Assembly: GCF_001911425.1 (NCBI RefSeq)
Contig: NZ_MPPL01000001.1
Span: 2,051,388 to 2,115,387, forward strand
Direction: 5' to 3'
Origin: Mucilaginibacter polytrichastri
GTDB taxonomy: Bacteria; Bacteroidota; Bacteroidia; Sphingobacteriales; Sphingobacteriaceae
DNA: 64,000 bases
Shown here piece by piece: positions 27,873-36,207 of the stretch. The notes beneath the pieces are model-generated. The model ran no database searches. It was given only the letters and a program-made list of their open reading frames with translations, and was not told the DNA's origin. Numbering within the stretch: position 1 is the stretch's first letter; each line of letters begins with the position of its first letter. Both the position numbers and the translations under genes were made by a program.

Positions 27873-28271
27873 ATGGAAAGTCAAAGAATTAAATCAAAAC
27901 ATGTAAGCCCGGGCGGGCGCTACAGTTTATCGTTCAAAAAGAAAGTTGTTCAGGAATATGAACGAGGGTTTTTGAACAAAGATCAGTTACAAGCCAAATA
28001 TGGTTTAGGCGGCAATTCAGTGATATTGCAATGGTGCCGTAAGTATGGTAAATTGCACCATCCTGAAAAAGGTGCATTAGGCCGGCCGATGAAAGATCCA
28101 CAAAAACAACGTATCAAAGACCTGGAGAAGCAACTGGAAGAAGCCAAGCTTAAATTAGTGGCTTACGAGAAATTGATTGAGATTGCTGAAAAGGAAGATG
28201 GCATAAACATCTTAAAAAAAGACGGCGCCAAACAATCAGTGAGCTTGCCAAAATGTATCCAAGAAAAGTAA
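27873..28271 (+). CDS. IS3-family transposase OrfA (copy 1)
   Basis: A 132-residue protein. An N-terminal helix-turn-helix region ('YSLSFKKKVVQEYERGFL…AKYGLGGNSVILQWCRKYGKL') recognises the element's ends. A C-terminal heptad-repeat helix ('RIKDLEKQLEEAKLKLVAYEKLI') is the oligomerisation zipper of IS3 OrfA proteins. It overlaps orfB by 19 bp. A run of seven A at 28214-28220 in its 3' part is a candidate -1 frameshift site that would fuse it to OrfB. The protein is identical to that of copy 2. Confidence 0.95.
   Translation: MESQRIKSKHVSPGGRYSLSFKKKVVQEYERGFLNKDQLQAKYGLGGNSVILQWCRKYGKLHHPEKGALGRPMKDPQKQRIKDLEKQLEEAKLKLVAYEKLIEIAEKEDGINILKKDGAKQSVSLPKCIQEK
28214..28220 (+). other. Candidate -1 programmed frameshift site (A7)
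   Basis: The heptamer A AAA AAA in the orfA frame (TTA AAA AAA GAC) fits the X-XXY-YYZ slippery pattern. After a -1 shift the frame is open through 28220-28252 into the orfB start at 28253, giving a single OrfAB transposase. The same site is present in copy 2 at 42299-42305. Confidence 0.6.
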
Positions 28272-29125
28272 GTATGTTTTGCGTATTGTTTGGCCTGAGT
28301 AAACAGGCTTACTATAAACAGATTAAGCAACGACAAGAGAAGATTATTTTACGCAAACAGGCCAGAGCATCGGTCTTGCAATTACGCAGAAGTATGCCGC
28401 GATTAGGCACACGCAAACTTCACTATTTGCTAAAAGAAAATAATGTCTTGATAGGCAGGGATTATCTATTTGACCTGCTTCGGGACGAAGGGTTGCTTGT
28501 TTTAAAACGGAAAAGGTATACTTTAACGACTAACTCAAAACACTGGTTGCGCAAATATCCTAATCTGATCAAAGAGATGCTCATTGTTCGTCCTGAACAG
28601 CTTTGGGTAGCCGATATTACCTACCTGGATGCAAAGGATGGCAATCTGTATCTTCATTTAATTACAGATGCCTATTCCAAACGCATTATGGGATATGAAC
28701 TCTGCAACAACATGGAAGCAGCTTCAACACTTAAAGCCTTACAAATGGCTATTGAGAACCGGCAATATAAAAGTAATGTGTTGATACATCATTCAGACCG
28801 CGGTTTACAGTATTGCAGTAAGCTTTATACATCTTGTCTTATTCGAAATGGAATAAGAATATCTATGACAGAAAATGGTGACCCTTATGAAAATGCTATT
28901 GCCGAACGAGTAAATGGTATTCTGAAAGATGAGTTCGGCCTGTCAGATCAAATGGAGGATCTTATAGACGCCTCATTGCAAACCGACCAAAGTATAGTTA
29001 CTTATAATAATCAAAGACCACACCTAAGCTGCAGTATGCTTACACCAAAGCAAATGCACAACCAGCAAGCCATCAAACTAAGGACATACAACAAAAAAGC
29101 TCAAACATCTTTAGTGGATGTTTGA
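28253..29125 (+). CDS. IS3-family transposase OrfB, DDE integrase (copy 1)
   Basis: A 290-residue integrase-type protein. It begins with an HTH_21-like region and then the rve catalytic core. The three acidic residues are visible in 'VADITYLD', 'HHSDRGLQY' and 'NGDPYENAIAERVNG', the last two in the D-35-E spacing of the family. It is expressed either alone from ATG 28253 or, more likely in active form, as an OrfAB fusion after -1 frameshifting. The ORF is intact, so the element may be active. The stop codon lies inside the element's terminator stem. Confidence 0.95.
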   Translation: MYPRKVSMFCVLFGLSKQAYYKQIKQRQEKIILRKQARASVLQLRRSMPRLGTRKLHYLLKENNVLIGRDYLFDLLRDEGLLVLKRKRYTLTTNSKHWLRKYPNLIKEMLIVRPEQLWVADITYLDAKDGNLYLHLITDAYSKRIMGYELCNNMEAASTLKALQMAIENRQYKSNVLIHHSDRGLQYCSKLYTSCLIRNGIRISMTENGDPYENAIAERVNGILKDEFGLSDQMEDLIDASLQTDQSIVTYNNQRPHLSCSMLTPKQMHNQQAIKLRTYNKKAQTSLVDV

Positions 29126-29133
29126 GCTTTTTT
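29093..29133. terminator. IS-internal bidirectional terminator (copy 1)
   Basis: A 12-bp perfect stem (29098-29109 with 29117-29128) and a seven-base loop, with an A-tract before and T-tract after. It ends the transposase transcript. On the minus strand it can replace the terminator that the IS separated from the SDR gene. Confidence 0.9.
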
Positions 29134-29209
29134 ATCAATGTTTGTGCAATCAAAAAATAGTCAACCTATTTCAGGACTACTCACTAAAATGATCCGGAGA
29201 CAAATTGGC

Positions 29210-30106
29210 TTAATCTATTAAATAATCTGCATTGGTAATATCGGCAATAAGTCCGGGGCCTTTCGGTTCCCAGGCTAATATTTCGCGGGTTTTAGTACTG
29301 GAAGCTTCGCAGTTCATAGAAGCAAAATGTGTAAACCAGGTAAAGTGTGCTGTTGCCTCATCACCTGTTTTGCTTACTACAGGTATGCCTAAGCCCTTGC
29401 CAATGGCTTCGGCAATTTCCCGGAATGGGATACCCGTTTCGGCCACAGCATGCAATGTTTTGAGGGCTGGTTGCTTTTCAATAATCAGCCTGTACAGTAT
29501 TGCTGCATCGGTACGGTGCACTGCCGGCCATTGATTGTTACCTTCGCCAATGTAGGCAGATTCATTTTTTTCACGATCAATACAAATAATCATTGGCACA
29601 AAGCCATGGTCGCCTTCACCATGTACGCTCGGCGGCAGGCGAACCGTATAAACGTTAACGCCCTTAGCGGCTACTGCAGCCGCAGCTTCTTCTGATGCAG
29701 CCCTGGCAATCACATCAGAACCTGCCTGTAATACATCATCCTCTGTAGCGGGGCGGCCATAGTTGAGCAGCCCTAGTCCAGAGGTGATAACCAACGGTTT
29801 TTTTGTACCAATCAATGCCTCGCCCAGGGCTTCAATAACCAGGCGGTCGGCCTCACAGTTGGCTTTGTACTGAGAAAAATCGTGGTTAAATGCCGTGTGG
29901 ATAACAGCACCACAAGCGGCGGCACCTTTTTGAATTGCTGCCAGGTCGTTCACATCGCCGCGGTATACTTCGGCACCTGTGGTTTCAAGTTGCCGTGCAG
30001 CCTTGTCTGATCGAACCAGGCCAAGTACTTGATGCCCGTTGTCTAAAAGTTGTTTTACAATTGCGGAGCCTACAAAACCCGAGGCCCCTGTTACAAATAC
30101 ACGCAT
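29210..30106 (-). CDS. SDR-family NAD(P)-dependent oxidoreductase/epimerase-like protein
   Basis: A 298-residue Rossmann-fold protein starting 'VFVTGASGFVGSAIV', the GxxGxxG dinucleotide-binding motif of extended or atypical SDRs, with 'YRGDVND' at the second adenine-binding position. It resembles NAD-dependent epimerase/dehydratase proteins. I could not place a confident YxxxK catalytic pair, so it may be an atypical member. The gene lies 71 bp after a Crp/Fnr-type regulator gene on the same strand. IS copy 1 ends 26 bp from its stop codon and separates it from a strong hairpin at 27780-27829. Confidence 0.82.
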   Translation of the reverse strand: MRVFVTGASGFVGSAIVKQLLDNGHQVLGLVRSDKAARQLETTGAEVYRGDVNDLAAIQKGAAACGAVIHTAFNHDFSQYKANCEADRLVIEALGEALIGTKKPLVITSGLGLLNYGRPATEDDVLQAGSDVIARAASEEAAAAVAAKGVNVYTVRLPPSVHGEGDHGFVPMIICIDREKNESAYIGEGNNQWPAVHRTDAAILYRLIIEKQPALKTLHAVAETGIPFREIAEAIGKGLGIPVVSKTGDEATAHFTWFTHFASMNCEASSTKTREILAWEPKGPGLIADITNADYLID

Positions 30107-30177
30107 AGGATAGTAATTTTATTTACAACAAAGGTGCGCTGTAACGGCTTTAAAAAAGAGGTCATTTGACATCATTT

Positions 30178-30756
30178 TCAGGATCGCTGTAATTGAGCGT
30201 GCCGAACACGGTTAAGCGTTTTTAAAGAAATGCCCAGGTATGAAGCAATCATCCGCAGTGGTAAACGTGACAATAAGCCGGGAAATGTGCGGACAAAATC
30301 CTCATATTTTTCTTCGGGTGTAGCGCTTAGGGCAGTTAGTATACGGTGCCTGCTCTGGTGAACGTTCCTGGCAATTAGCTGGTCTGCAAATATTTTCAAC
30401 TGCGGCACTTCTGCCAGTAAGGTATTGAAATCGGGTTTATGCCAAAGCAAAAGCTCACTATGTTCTATCGCTCCAATGCCGGCCAGCGATGGCACTTGCC
30501 GGTCATAGCTTTCAACATCCAGGGTCCACGAATGCTCGGGCGAGAATTGCAGAATATGTTCATTACCATCTGGCGTAGTATTGTAGGTTCTAAGCAGGCC
30601 TTTTAAAACAAAAACCTTGTGCCTGCAAATTTCTCCGGTACGAAACAGGAACTCATTACGACGCAATGTACGGCGGGTGGCAAGACCACTAATTCGATGA
30701 ATTGCTTCACCTGGCAGGCCATGCATCTGGAGGTAAGCTTCAAATTCGGTAAGCAT
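30178..30756 (-). CDS. Crp/Fnr-family transcriptional regulator
   Basis: 192 residues. A cyclic-nucleotide-binding-like beta-roll (about 25-115, 'RNEFLFRTGEICRHKVFVLKGLLR') is followed by the long dimer helix and a C-terminal helix-turn-helix ('LPLRMIASYLGISLKTLNRVRH'). The HTH is of the short Bacteroidota type. No Cys cluster for an FeS centre is visible, so oxygen sensing as in Fnr is unlikely, and the effector is unknown. It probably regulates the SDR gene 71 bp downstream, a common pairing, but this is inference. Confidence 0.88.
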   Translation of the reverse strand: MLTEFEAYLQMHGLPGEAIHRISGLATRRTLRRNEFLFRTGEICRHKVFVLKGLLRTYNTTPDGNEHILQFSPEHSWTLDVESYDRQVPSLAGIGAIEHSELLLWHKPDFNTLLAEVPQLKIFADQLIARNVHQSRHRILTALSATPEEKYEDFVRTFPGLLSRLPLRMIASYLGISLKTLNRVRHAQLQRS

Positions 30757-30840
30757 AAATTAAAAGTACTAACATTTCTGATATTGGTAGTATCTCCGTT
30801 AATGATCGAATGAGGCGAAACGATATAATTGCAACATGGC

Positions 30841-32622
30841 TTATGATAAGTTGTTTTTATCAACCAAATCTTTCGCGGCAATCTGCATCAGCTTTTCCTT
30901 CAGGTCTTCTGGTTTAAAAGGTTTAAGCAAACAATCATCAATAAAGGGGTACCTGCCAATCTGCTCAATAGCTGCACTTATAGAAGCCGTAACGGCTATG
31001 ATGGGGATATTTGCTTTATGAGGTAAAGGAAGCTGGCGAATCTGTTTAGCTGCTTCAAATCCGTCCATTACGGGCATATTGATATCCATCAATATCACAT
31101 CATAATCCCGATCAATTACAGCATCAACGCCTTGCTGCCCGTCCATCGCCACATCAGGGATAATTTGCCACAATGCCAATATTTTTTTCATAACCAATAT
31201 GTTAAGTTTTTCATCCTCAACAATTAGTACACGCAAACCGTTTATTGCCGATGTTAACTTTACAGGTTTTGCCAGTAAAGGCACAGCAGATATTTCGTAA
31301 GTCAATTCAAACTCAAATTGAGTTCCCTCTCCTTCCACACTTTGAAAACGCATTTCATTACCATGCAGCCTAACCAGATGAAAGGCAATTGTTAAACCTA
31401 GGGCGCCATGAAACTGCCTGCTGGTACGGGATAGTGATGCTGTAAAGGGTTCAAATATTTTAGACTTAAGTTCATCGGGAATACCAATTCCAGAATCAGA
31501 CAATATGAAATTGATGGTGGCCGATTTTGTATCGCGATTGATAACGCTAACTTCCAAACGTACAAAGCCATTGGTTGTAAACTTAACGGCGTTGCCAATT
31601 AGGTTGAGCAATATTTGAGTAAGGCGCATAGGGTCGCCTAAAACATTCAGGCCTTTTAACGCCGCAATACCTATACACTCCAATTGTAACTGTTTTTCGC
31701 GGGCAGCAGCATTAAAAGTGCTGATTACGTTTGTTACCAGTTCTGCCGGTTGAAATATTTGTTTTTCCAGTATGATCTCTTCGTTATTGATCTTGTTAAA
31801 ATCCAGGATATCATTAACTGTAGCCATGAGGTTCTCGGCAGAAAACCGCAGTATATTTAAATTTGCTTTTTGGGCTGGCTTAGGGTTTTCCATCAGCAAA
31901 ATATTGGTCATACCAACTACCGCATTCAAGGGAGTACGCAGTTCGTGCGACATTGTGGTAAGGAAGTTGGTTTTTGCCTCTGCCAGTTTGTTGGCTTCCA
32001 GCAATGCTATCTGCAGGCTTTTCTTTAATTTTTTTTCTTTAATGTTCGATTTATTTAGTGCCTTAAAAAAAGAATAATGAATATGTAATAGCAAAATAAA
32101 ATTGAAGCAGGCAGTTAAAACATAAGCATAGTTATTAGCCACCATGTGCTGCATTGGGATACTATAGTTACCATAGTTTGCTATAATTACATTAACCATT
32201 AGCGGCAACATATTGCTTAAAGAATAAATTATACCCCATTTGGCGCCAAGGATATAATAAGAGCCTGCTAAAACTAATACTGTAAATTGCACCGTAACCA
32301 TATTTACTGCAGGCAAAAACAGGATCACATTTGACCATATGAGCAGTGTTAGGCAAACTAAAAAGAAATGACCGGCTATTTGCCATCTTAACCCCGAAAA
32401 CAAAAGGAATAAAGCAACAGTAAATAACACTACATAAATGGAGGAGCGAATAAGCAGAAAATTATGCTCCTGAAATATGTAGAGAATTGTCAGCGTGATA
32501 AAAAGCCCCAAAAAGGCCAATATACACACCAGCAGTAATTTGATTCGGGTTTTTATAATAAAATCATCCTGTAGGCTTAACAGGTAGCGGTAACGCCCGA
32601 AAACATAGATAGGTATCGGCAT
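30841..32622 (-). CDS. Membrane hybrid histidine kinase/response regulator
   Basis: 593 residues. About six N-terminal membrane helices (25-185) with no large extracellular loop are followed by a short coiled coil and HisKA with His226 ('MSHELRTPLNAV'). Next come HATPase_c ('DSGIGIP' near 376; the G2 box is degenerate, 'HGALGLTIA') and a C-terminal receiver domain (about 462-580) with the phospho-acceptor Asp513 in 'LMDINMPVMDG'. It likely senses a membrane signal and phosphorylates its own receiver. No DNA-binding output or phosphotransfer protein is encoded next to it. Confidence 0.9.
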   Translation of the reverse strand: MPIPIYVFGRYRYLLSLQDDFIIKTRIKLLLVCILAFLGLFITLTILYIFQEHNFLLIRSSIYVVLFTVALFLLFSGLRWQIAGHFFLVCLTLLIWSNVILFLPAVNMVTVQFTVLVLAGSYYILGAKWGIIYSLSNMLPLMVNVIIANYGNYSIPMQHMVANNYAYVLTACFNFILLLHIHYSFFKALNKSNIKEKKLKKSLQIALLEANKLAEAKTNFLTTMSHELRTPLNAVVGMTNILLMENPKPAQKANLNILRFSAENLMATVNDILDFNKINNEEIILEKQIFQPAELVTNVISTFNAAAREKQLQLECIGIAALKGLNVLGDPMRLTQILLNLIGNAVKFTTNGFVRLEVSVINRDTKSATINFILSDSGIGIPDELKSKIFEPFTASLSRTSRQFHGALGLTIAFHLVRLHGNEMRFQSVEGEGTQFEFELTYEISAVPLLAKPVKLTSAINGLRVLIVEDEKLNILVMKKILALWQIIPDVAMDGQQGVDAVIDRDYDVILMDINMPVMDGFEAAKQIRQLPLPHKANIPIIAVTASISAAIEQIGRYPFIDDCLLKPFKPEDLKEKLMQIAAKDLVDKNNLS

Positions 32623-32862
32623 AAACGGCAGTATTTTTACGGTAAGTTACATATAATAAGTAACTGGCAATAAAAAACCTATATGGTTACAGCCAAATGC
32701 GTAGCAAAGTTGTTTAACTAATTAAACTGTTTTGCATTATTTTTCAATAAACAGCTGTTTAAGCGCAAATTAGCCAGTATAAGCATGTGCTTTTAACTGG
32801 CAATCATGTTTGTAACATATATACTGCTAAAGTATGCCAGAAATAAAGGCAGGCTATTGAAA

Positions 32863-33084
32863 TTAAAATCTTGGAATCTCTGGCCCGGAATAAGGATTTT
32901 CTATAGCGGCGGCAATCCTTTTTAAGTGATATCTTGAATGTACATCTTTCGGGTCGGCAAGCATTACCTCCAGGCTCCTGTCTACCGACTTTCTTACATT
33001 AAGCTGGGTACTGGCCCTATCCAGGCGTAACGTTTCCGGTAATTTGGCATATTCAAAATAGGCTATCAACTCTTCATCTGTCAT
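32863..33084 (-). CDS. Small hypothetical protein, 73 residues
   Basis: A small, charged, soluble protein that opens 'MTDEELIAYFEYAKLPETLRL' in pattern and is predicted largely helical. It has no signal peptide or membrane segment. It looks like a conserved small Bacteroidota family of unknown function, though I can only say this from general resemblance. It stands alone between the hybrid kinase gene (same strand, downstream) and the divergent LytTR gene. Intergenic DNA on both sides is AT-rich. No function is proposed. Confidence 0.6.
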   Translation of the reverse strand: MTDEELIAYFEYAKLPETLRLDRASTQLNVRKSVDRSLEVMLADPKDVHSRYHLKRIAAAIENPYSGPEIPRF

Positions 33085-33222
33085 GCAGCAAAATTAACAA
33101 ACAGCCAGTCTATTTAAGTAAGCAGCAAAGAAATATTATCAGATAGGAAGAAATTGTTTCGTTTGTAACTAATCATCATAATAAGCCTACGTATTTTTTA
33201 GTAATTTTAAACGGAGAACAAG

Positions 33223-34128
33223 TTGCGGGTTATGCCTTTTGATATTAAACACGAACAGCTATTTAAGGAAATTGATTACCCCTTAAGGTACCGGCCCGAA
33301 AATTTGGTTAAAAGTACCGGCGTACTATTTGGCATACTATTTATTTTTCTGATGCTTTTTAAACCCTTTGGGGTATATGCGCCTGAGCAGAAAATTAATT
33401 ATTTTATAATCTGCTTCCTTCACGCCCTGTCGCCGGCGTTAATTTTATGCATTTATTTCAGCACGCTTAACCACTTCAGAGTAATAAATTCGAACCTTAA
33501 GAAATGGACGCTTTTGCAGGAGTATCTCCATGTGGCTTTACTGTTGCTTTTAATCGGTTTGTCGAGTTTTTTAATGCGCGACTTGATTTACAGCAACCCA
33601 GACAACTGGTCATTACGATATTTATGGGAAGAGATCAGGAATTGTTACCTGGCAGGATGCCTGTTCTACTTTTACCTCACATTTGCTGCTTTCTATTTTC
33701 GATTTAAAAAAGTTGTGGCTCCTGCTGATTATCTTTTCCCAATATCTTGTGTAACCGAAAATATAGTTGTGTCCGAGATCTCCATTAAAACCCAGGTTAA
33801 ACAGGATGACTTTAGCTTTATGGCAGACCACCTGCTGTTTGCCAAAGCCGATGGTAACTATGTAGAACTTACCACAAACAGGCATGGCATTATAACAACC
33901 GAACTTAAAAGAATTACGCTGAAACAGTTTGAGGCGCAAATTGCTGTTTATCCCTACTTCTTCAGGTGCCATCGCGCCTACCTGGTTAACATGACCCAGA
34001 TAGAAAAAGTGTCGGGTAATTCGCAGGGATACCTGTTATCTTTTAATGCTGCAGAAAACAAAATACCTGTTTCAAGGGCGCAGTTAAACGGCTTTAATAG
34101 CCTTTATGAGCAGCTTCGTGCTGCATAA
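33223..34128 (+). CDS. Membrane-anchored LytTR DNA-binding protein
   Basis: 301 residues: about four N-terminal membrane helices (30-165), a short linker, then a C-terminal LytTR domain (about 195-298, 'ADHLLFAKADGNYVELTTNRHG' to 'CHRAYLVNMTQIEKVSGNSQGY'). LytTR domains bind DNA with a beta-rich fold. Here the domain is tethered to the membrane without a receiver domain, so the protein is a one-component membrane regulator. The target genes are unknown; the acyltransferase gene downstream is 158 bp away. The start could also be the ATG at 33232. Confidence 0.85.
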   Translation: MRVMPFDIKHEQLFKEIDYPLRYRPENLVKSTGVLFGILFIFLMLFKPFGVYAPEQKINYFIICFLHALSPALILCIYFSTLNHFRVINSNLKKWTLLQEYLHVALLLLLIGLSSFLMRDLIYSNPDNWSLRYLWEEIRNCYLAGCLFYFYLTFAAFYFRFKKVVAPADYLFPISCVTENIVVSEISIKTQVKQDDFSFMADHLLFAKADGNYVELTTNRHGIITTELKRITLKQFEAQIAVYPYFFRCHRAYLVNMTQIEKVSGNSQGYLLSFNAAENKIPVSRAQLNGFNSLYEQLRAA

Positions 34129-34286
34129 AATAATTAAGCTTGTTGTTCATCACAAAAGTTAGTTGCCGGTAACAAGCACCTAGCAGGGTATTTATAGATG
34201 ATGTAGGTTTGAAATGTGATAGCAAAGGCATGTGTAATTATTTTATAATGCCCGGCAGATCTAATCAACTTTAACACATCAAATTC

Positions 34287-35441
34287 ATGTCTTCTCAAAC
34301 AGCATCTTTATCATCGGCTCCCGGCCATCCACAAAAGCTATTTTACATTGATAACCTTAAAATATTTTTAACGGTATTGGTAATATTGCATCATACCGTT
34401 ATTACTTATGGTGGTTCTGGTGGTTGGTACTACACACAAAAAACAACTCATATGGGCGCACTTGTACCCATGACAATGTTTGTTAGCCTTAACCAGTCTT
34501 TTTTTATGGGCTTTTTCTTTCTCCTGGCAGCTTATTTTACCCAATTATCCTATGACAGAAAAGGTGCCGGCCGGTTTCTGGCAGATCGGTTGTTAAGGCT
34601 GGGTATCCCATTACTATTTTATTCCTTTATCTTTTCTCCTTTTATAAACTACCTGATTTACTATTTTGCCAAAGGTCGGCATATTACTTACTTGCAATAC
34701 CTCAGTGGTTTTGATAGTTGGATAGATTTTGGTGTATTATGGTTTGTGGCGGCTTTGCTGGTATTTACACTTATTTATGCCATGGTGCGAAGCCTTATTA
34801 AAAGTAATCCGCAGAAACCATTGCCTGTACCGGGTGCGGGTTATATTTTGTTATTTGCGATATCATTGGGCATAATCAGTTTCCTGGTAAGGATCATATT
34901 CCCTGTGGGTTGGGTGCTAAAGCCGCTAGGTTTCCAGTTAGGGCATTTTCCACAATACATAGTGCTATTTATAGTAGGTTTAGTAGCATTTAAAAACAAT
35001 TGGTTTAATCAATTGCCTTACCGCACCGGGAAGCAACTGGGCTTAACTGCACTATTACTATTGTTATTTTTCCCTGTGTTTTTCCTTGTCAGGGTAAAGC
35101 TTAACATGCCGGTTTCATGGTATTCGGGCGGCTTTCACTGGCAGTCTCTGCTTTATGCCGTATGGGAACAATGTATTGGGATTTCCATTCTAACTGCATT
35201 GCTTGCCACCGGAAAAAAATCATGGAATAAATCATCCTCATTGCTCAGCAAATTATCACGCGCTACTTTTGCTGTTTATATATTACATCCGCTTGCCATT
35301 ATTGCCCTGTCGCTTGCGATAAGGAATTGGGCAATTGATCCAGCACAAAAACTTCTGATCGTAGGCCCCTTAGCTGTTTTAAGCAGCTTCTTGTTAGGCA
35401 CACTTGTTTTGCTGGTGCCTGTAATTAAGAAAATACTTTAG
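34287..35441 (+). CDS. Acyltransferase family 3 membrane protein (MdoC/OpgC-like)
   Basis: A 384-residue polytopic protein with about 10 helices. The opening 'FYIDNLKIFLTVLVILHHTVI' has the conserved His-His-containing first helix of acyltransferase-3 proteins ('VILHHT'), and 'FVSLNQSFFMGFFFLLAAYF' is typical of the glucans-biosynthesis-protein-C branch. It would transfer acyl groups (acetyl or succinyl) to a carbohydrate across the inner membrane. The substrate is not known. It is a single-gene unit; the membrane LytTR gene upstream could regulate it. Confidence 0.85.
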   Translation: MSSQTASLSSAPGHPQKLFYIDNLKIFLTVLVILHHTVITYGGSGGWYYTQKTTHMGALVPMTMFVSLNQSFFMGFFFLLAAYFTQLSYDRKGAGRFLADRLLRLGIPLLFYSFIFSPFINYLIYYFAKGRHITYLQYLSGFDSWIDFGVLWFVAALLVFTLIYAMVRSLIKSNPQKPLPVPGAGYILLFAISLGIISFLVRIIFPVGWVLKPLGFQLGHFPQYIVLFIVGLVAFKNNWFNQLPYRTGKQLGLTALLLLLFFPVFFLVRVKLNMPVSWYSGGFHWQSLLYAVWEQCIGISILTALLATGKKSWNKSSSLLSKLSRATFAVYILHPLAIIALSLAIRNWAIDPAQKLLIVGPLAVLSSFLLGTLVLLVPVIKKIL

Positions 35442-35521
35442 ATTTTTCGTGATAATATAGTTGTTAAAGATGGCAGATCGTTTAAAAAAGTATTAAGGCA
35501 AATAATAAACAAAAAAGCGTC

Positions 35522-35529
35522 TATCTTTG
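35522..35529 (+). promoter_or_regulatory. Candidate -7 box of efp (TATCTTTG)
   Basis: An exact TAnnTTTG match 28 bases before the efp start codon, giving a predicted leader of roughly 20 nt. No clear -33 TTTG is seen at the expected distance. Confidence 0.45.
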
Positions 35530-35557
35530 GTACCAAAATTTTACAATTATATTTTTC

Positions 35558-36118
35558 ATGGCAAAGGCATCTGAAATTAAAGTAGGCAATATATTACGCT
35601 ACAACGGCGAACTGGTTATCGTTACAGAGGTTCTACACCGTACCCCTGGTAAAGGCGGCGCGTTTTACTTAGACAAGTTCCGCAACATTAAAACCGGAAG
35701 AATTGTGGAAGCCCGTTTAGCAACCGACGAGCAAGTTGAAATTTGCCGTGTAGAAACCAACGACTATCAATACCTGTATGAAGAAGGTGAGTTTATGGTG
35801 ATTATGGATAACACAACTTACGATCAGTTTAATATTCCTAAATCGTTATTTGGCCCATCGGCTAAATTTTTGAAAGAAGGCATGAACGTGATCGTTTCTT
35901 TCGAAAGCGAAGAGCCGATTATGGCGCAGGCACCTAACAGTGTTGAATTAGAAATTACTTATGCCGAGCCTGCTGTTAAAGGCGATACCTCTTCTGGCGC
36001 GATGAAATATGCCACAACAGAAAATGGTATAGAAATTAAAGTGCCTTTGTTTGTTAATCAAGGCGATAAAGTAAAAGTAGATACACGTACCGGTGAATAC
36101 GTAGAACGTGTGAAATAA
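35558..36118 (+). CDS. efp: Translation elongation factor P
   Basis: 186 residues, the normal EF-P length. It has the KOW-like N-terminal domain and two OB domains ending in 'DKVKVDTRTGEYVERVK'. The loop tip 'TPGKGGAF' places Lys32 where E. coli has the modified Lys34. EF-P binds between the ribosomal P and E sites and relieves stalling at polyproline. No modification enzyme (EpmA/EpmB-type or other) is in the window. It is a single-gene unit with a -7-like box upstream and a strong terminator downstream. Confidence 0.97.
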   Translation: MAKASEIKVGNILRYNGELVIVTEVLHRTPGKGGAFYLDKFRNIKTGRIVEARLATDEQVEICRVETNDYQYLYEEGEFMVIMDNTTYDQFNIPKSLFGPSAKFLKEGMNVIVSFESEEPIMAQAPNSVELEITYAEPAVKGDTSSGAMKYATTENGIEIKVPLFVNQGDKVKVDTRTGEYVERVK

Positions 36119-36137
36119 CAATATTTAAGTATGAATT

Positions 36138-36172
36138 AAGCGGCTTGTAGTAATATGAGCCGCTTTTTTTAT
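36138..36172. terminator. Bidirectional terminator after efp
   Basis: Arms AAGCGGCT (36138-36145) and AGCCGCTT (36158-36165) pair perfectly with a 12-base loop, and a T-run follows. It lies between convergent efp and the LytR-type regulator gene. Confidence 0.85.
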
Positions 36173-36207
36173 TACGTTTAAATTAAAGTTTTGCTATAGA
36201 TAGGTAT

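Larger units (their letters stand above)
27832..29183 (+). mobile_element. IS3-family insertion sequence, copy 1
   Basis: A 1352-bp element. It begins TG and ends CA, with imperfect terminal inverted repeats of about 26 bp (left 27832-27857, right 29158-29183; shared core GTCCTGAAA..GTTGACTA). It is flanked by 3-bp direct repeats CTA (27829-27831 and 29184-29186), which fixes its limits. It carries overlapping orfA and orfB in the -1 relation of IS3 elements, and an internal terminator at its right side. A second copy lies at 41917-43268, offset by 14085 bp; its ends and both predicted proteins are the same. The unchanged ORFs suggest recent activity. Confidence 0.95.
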
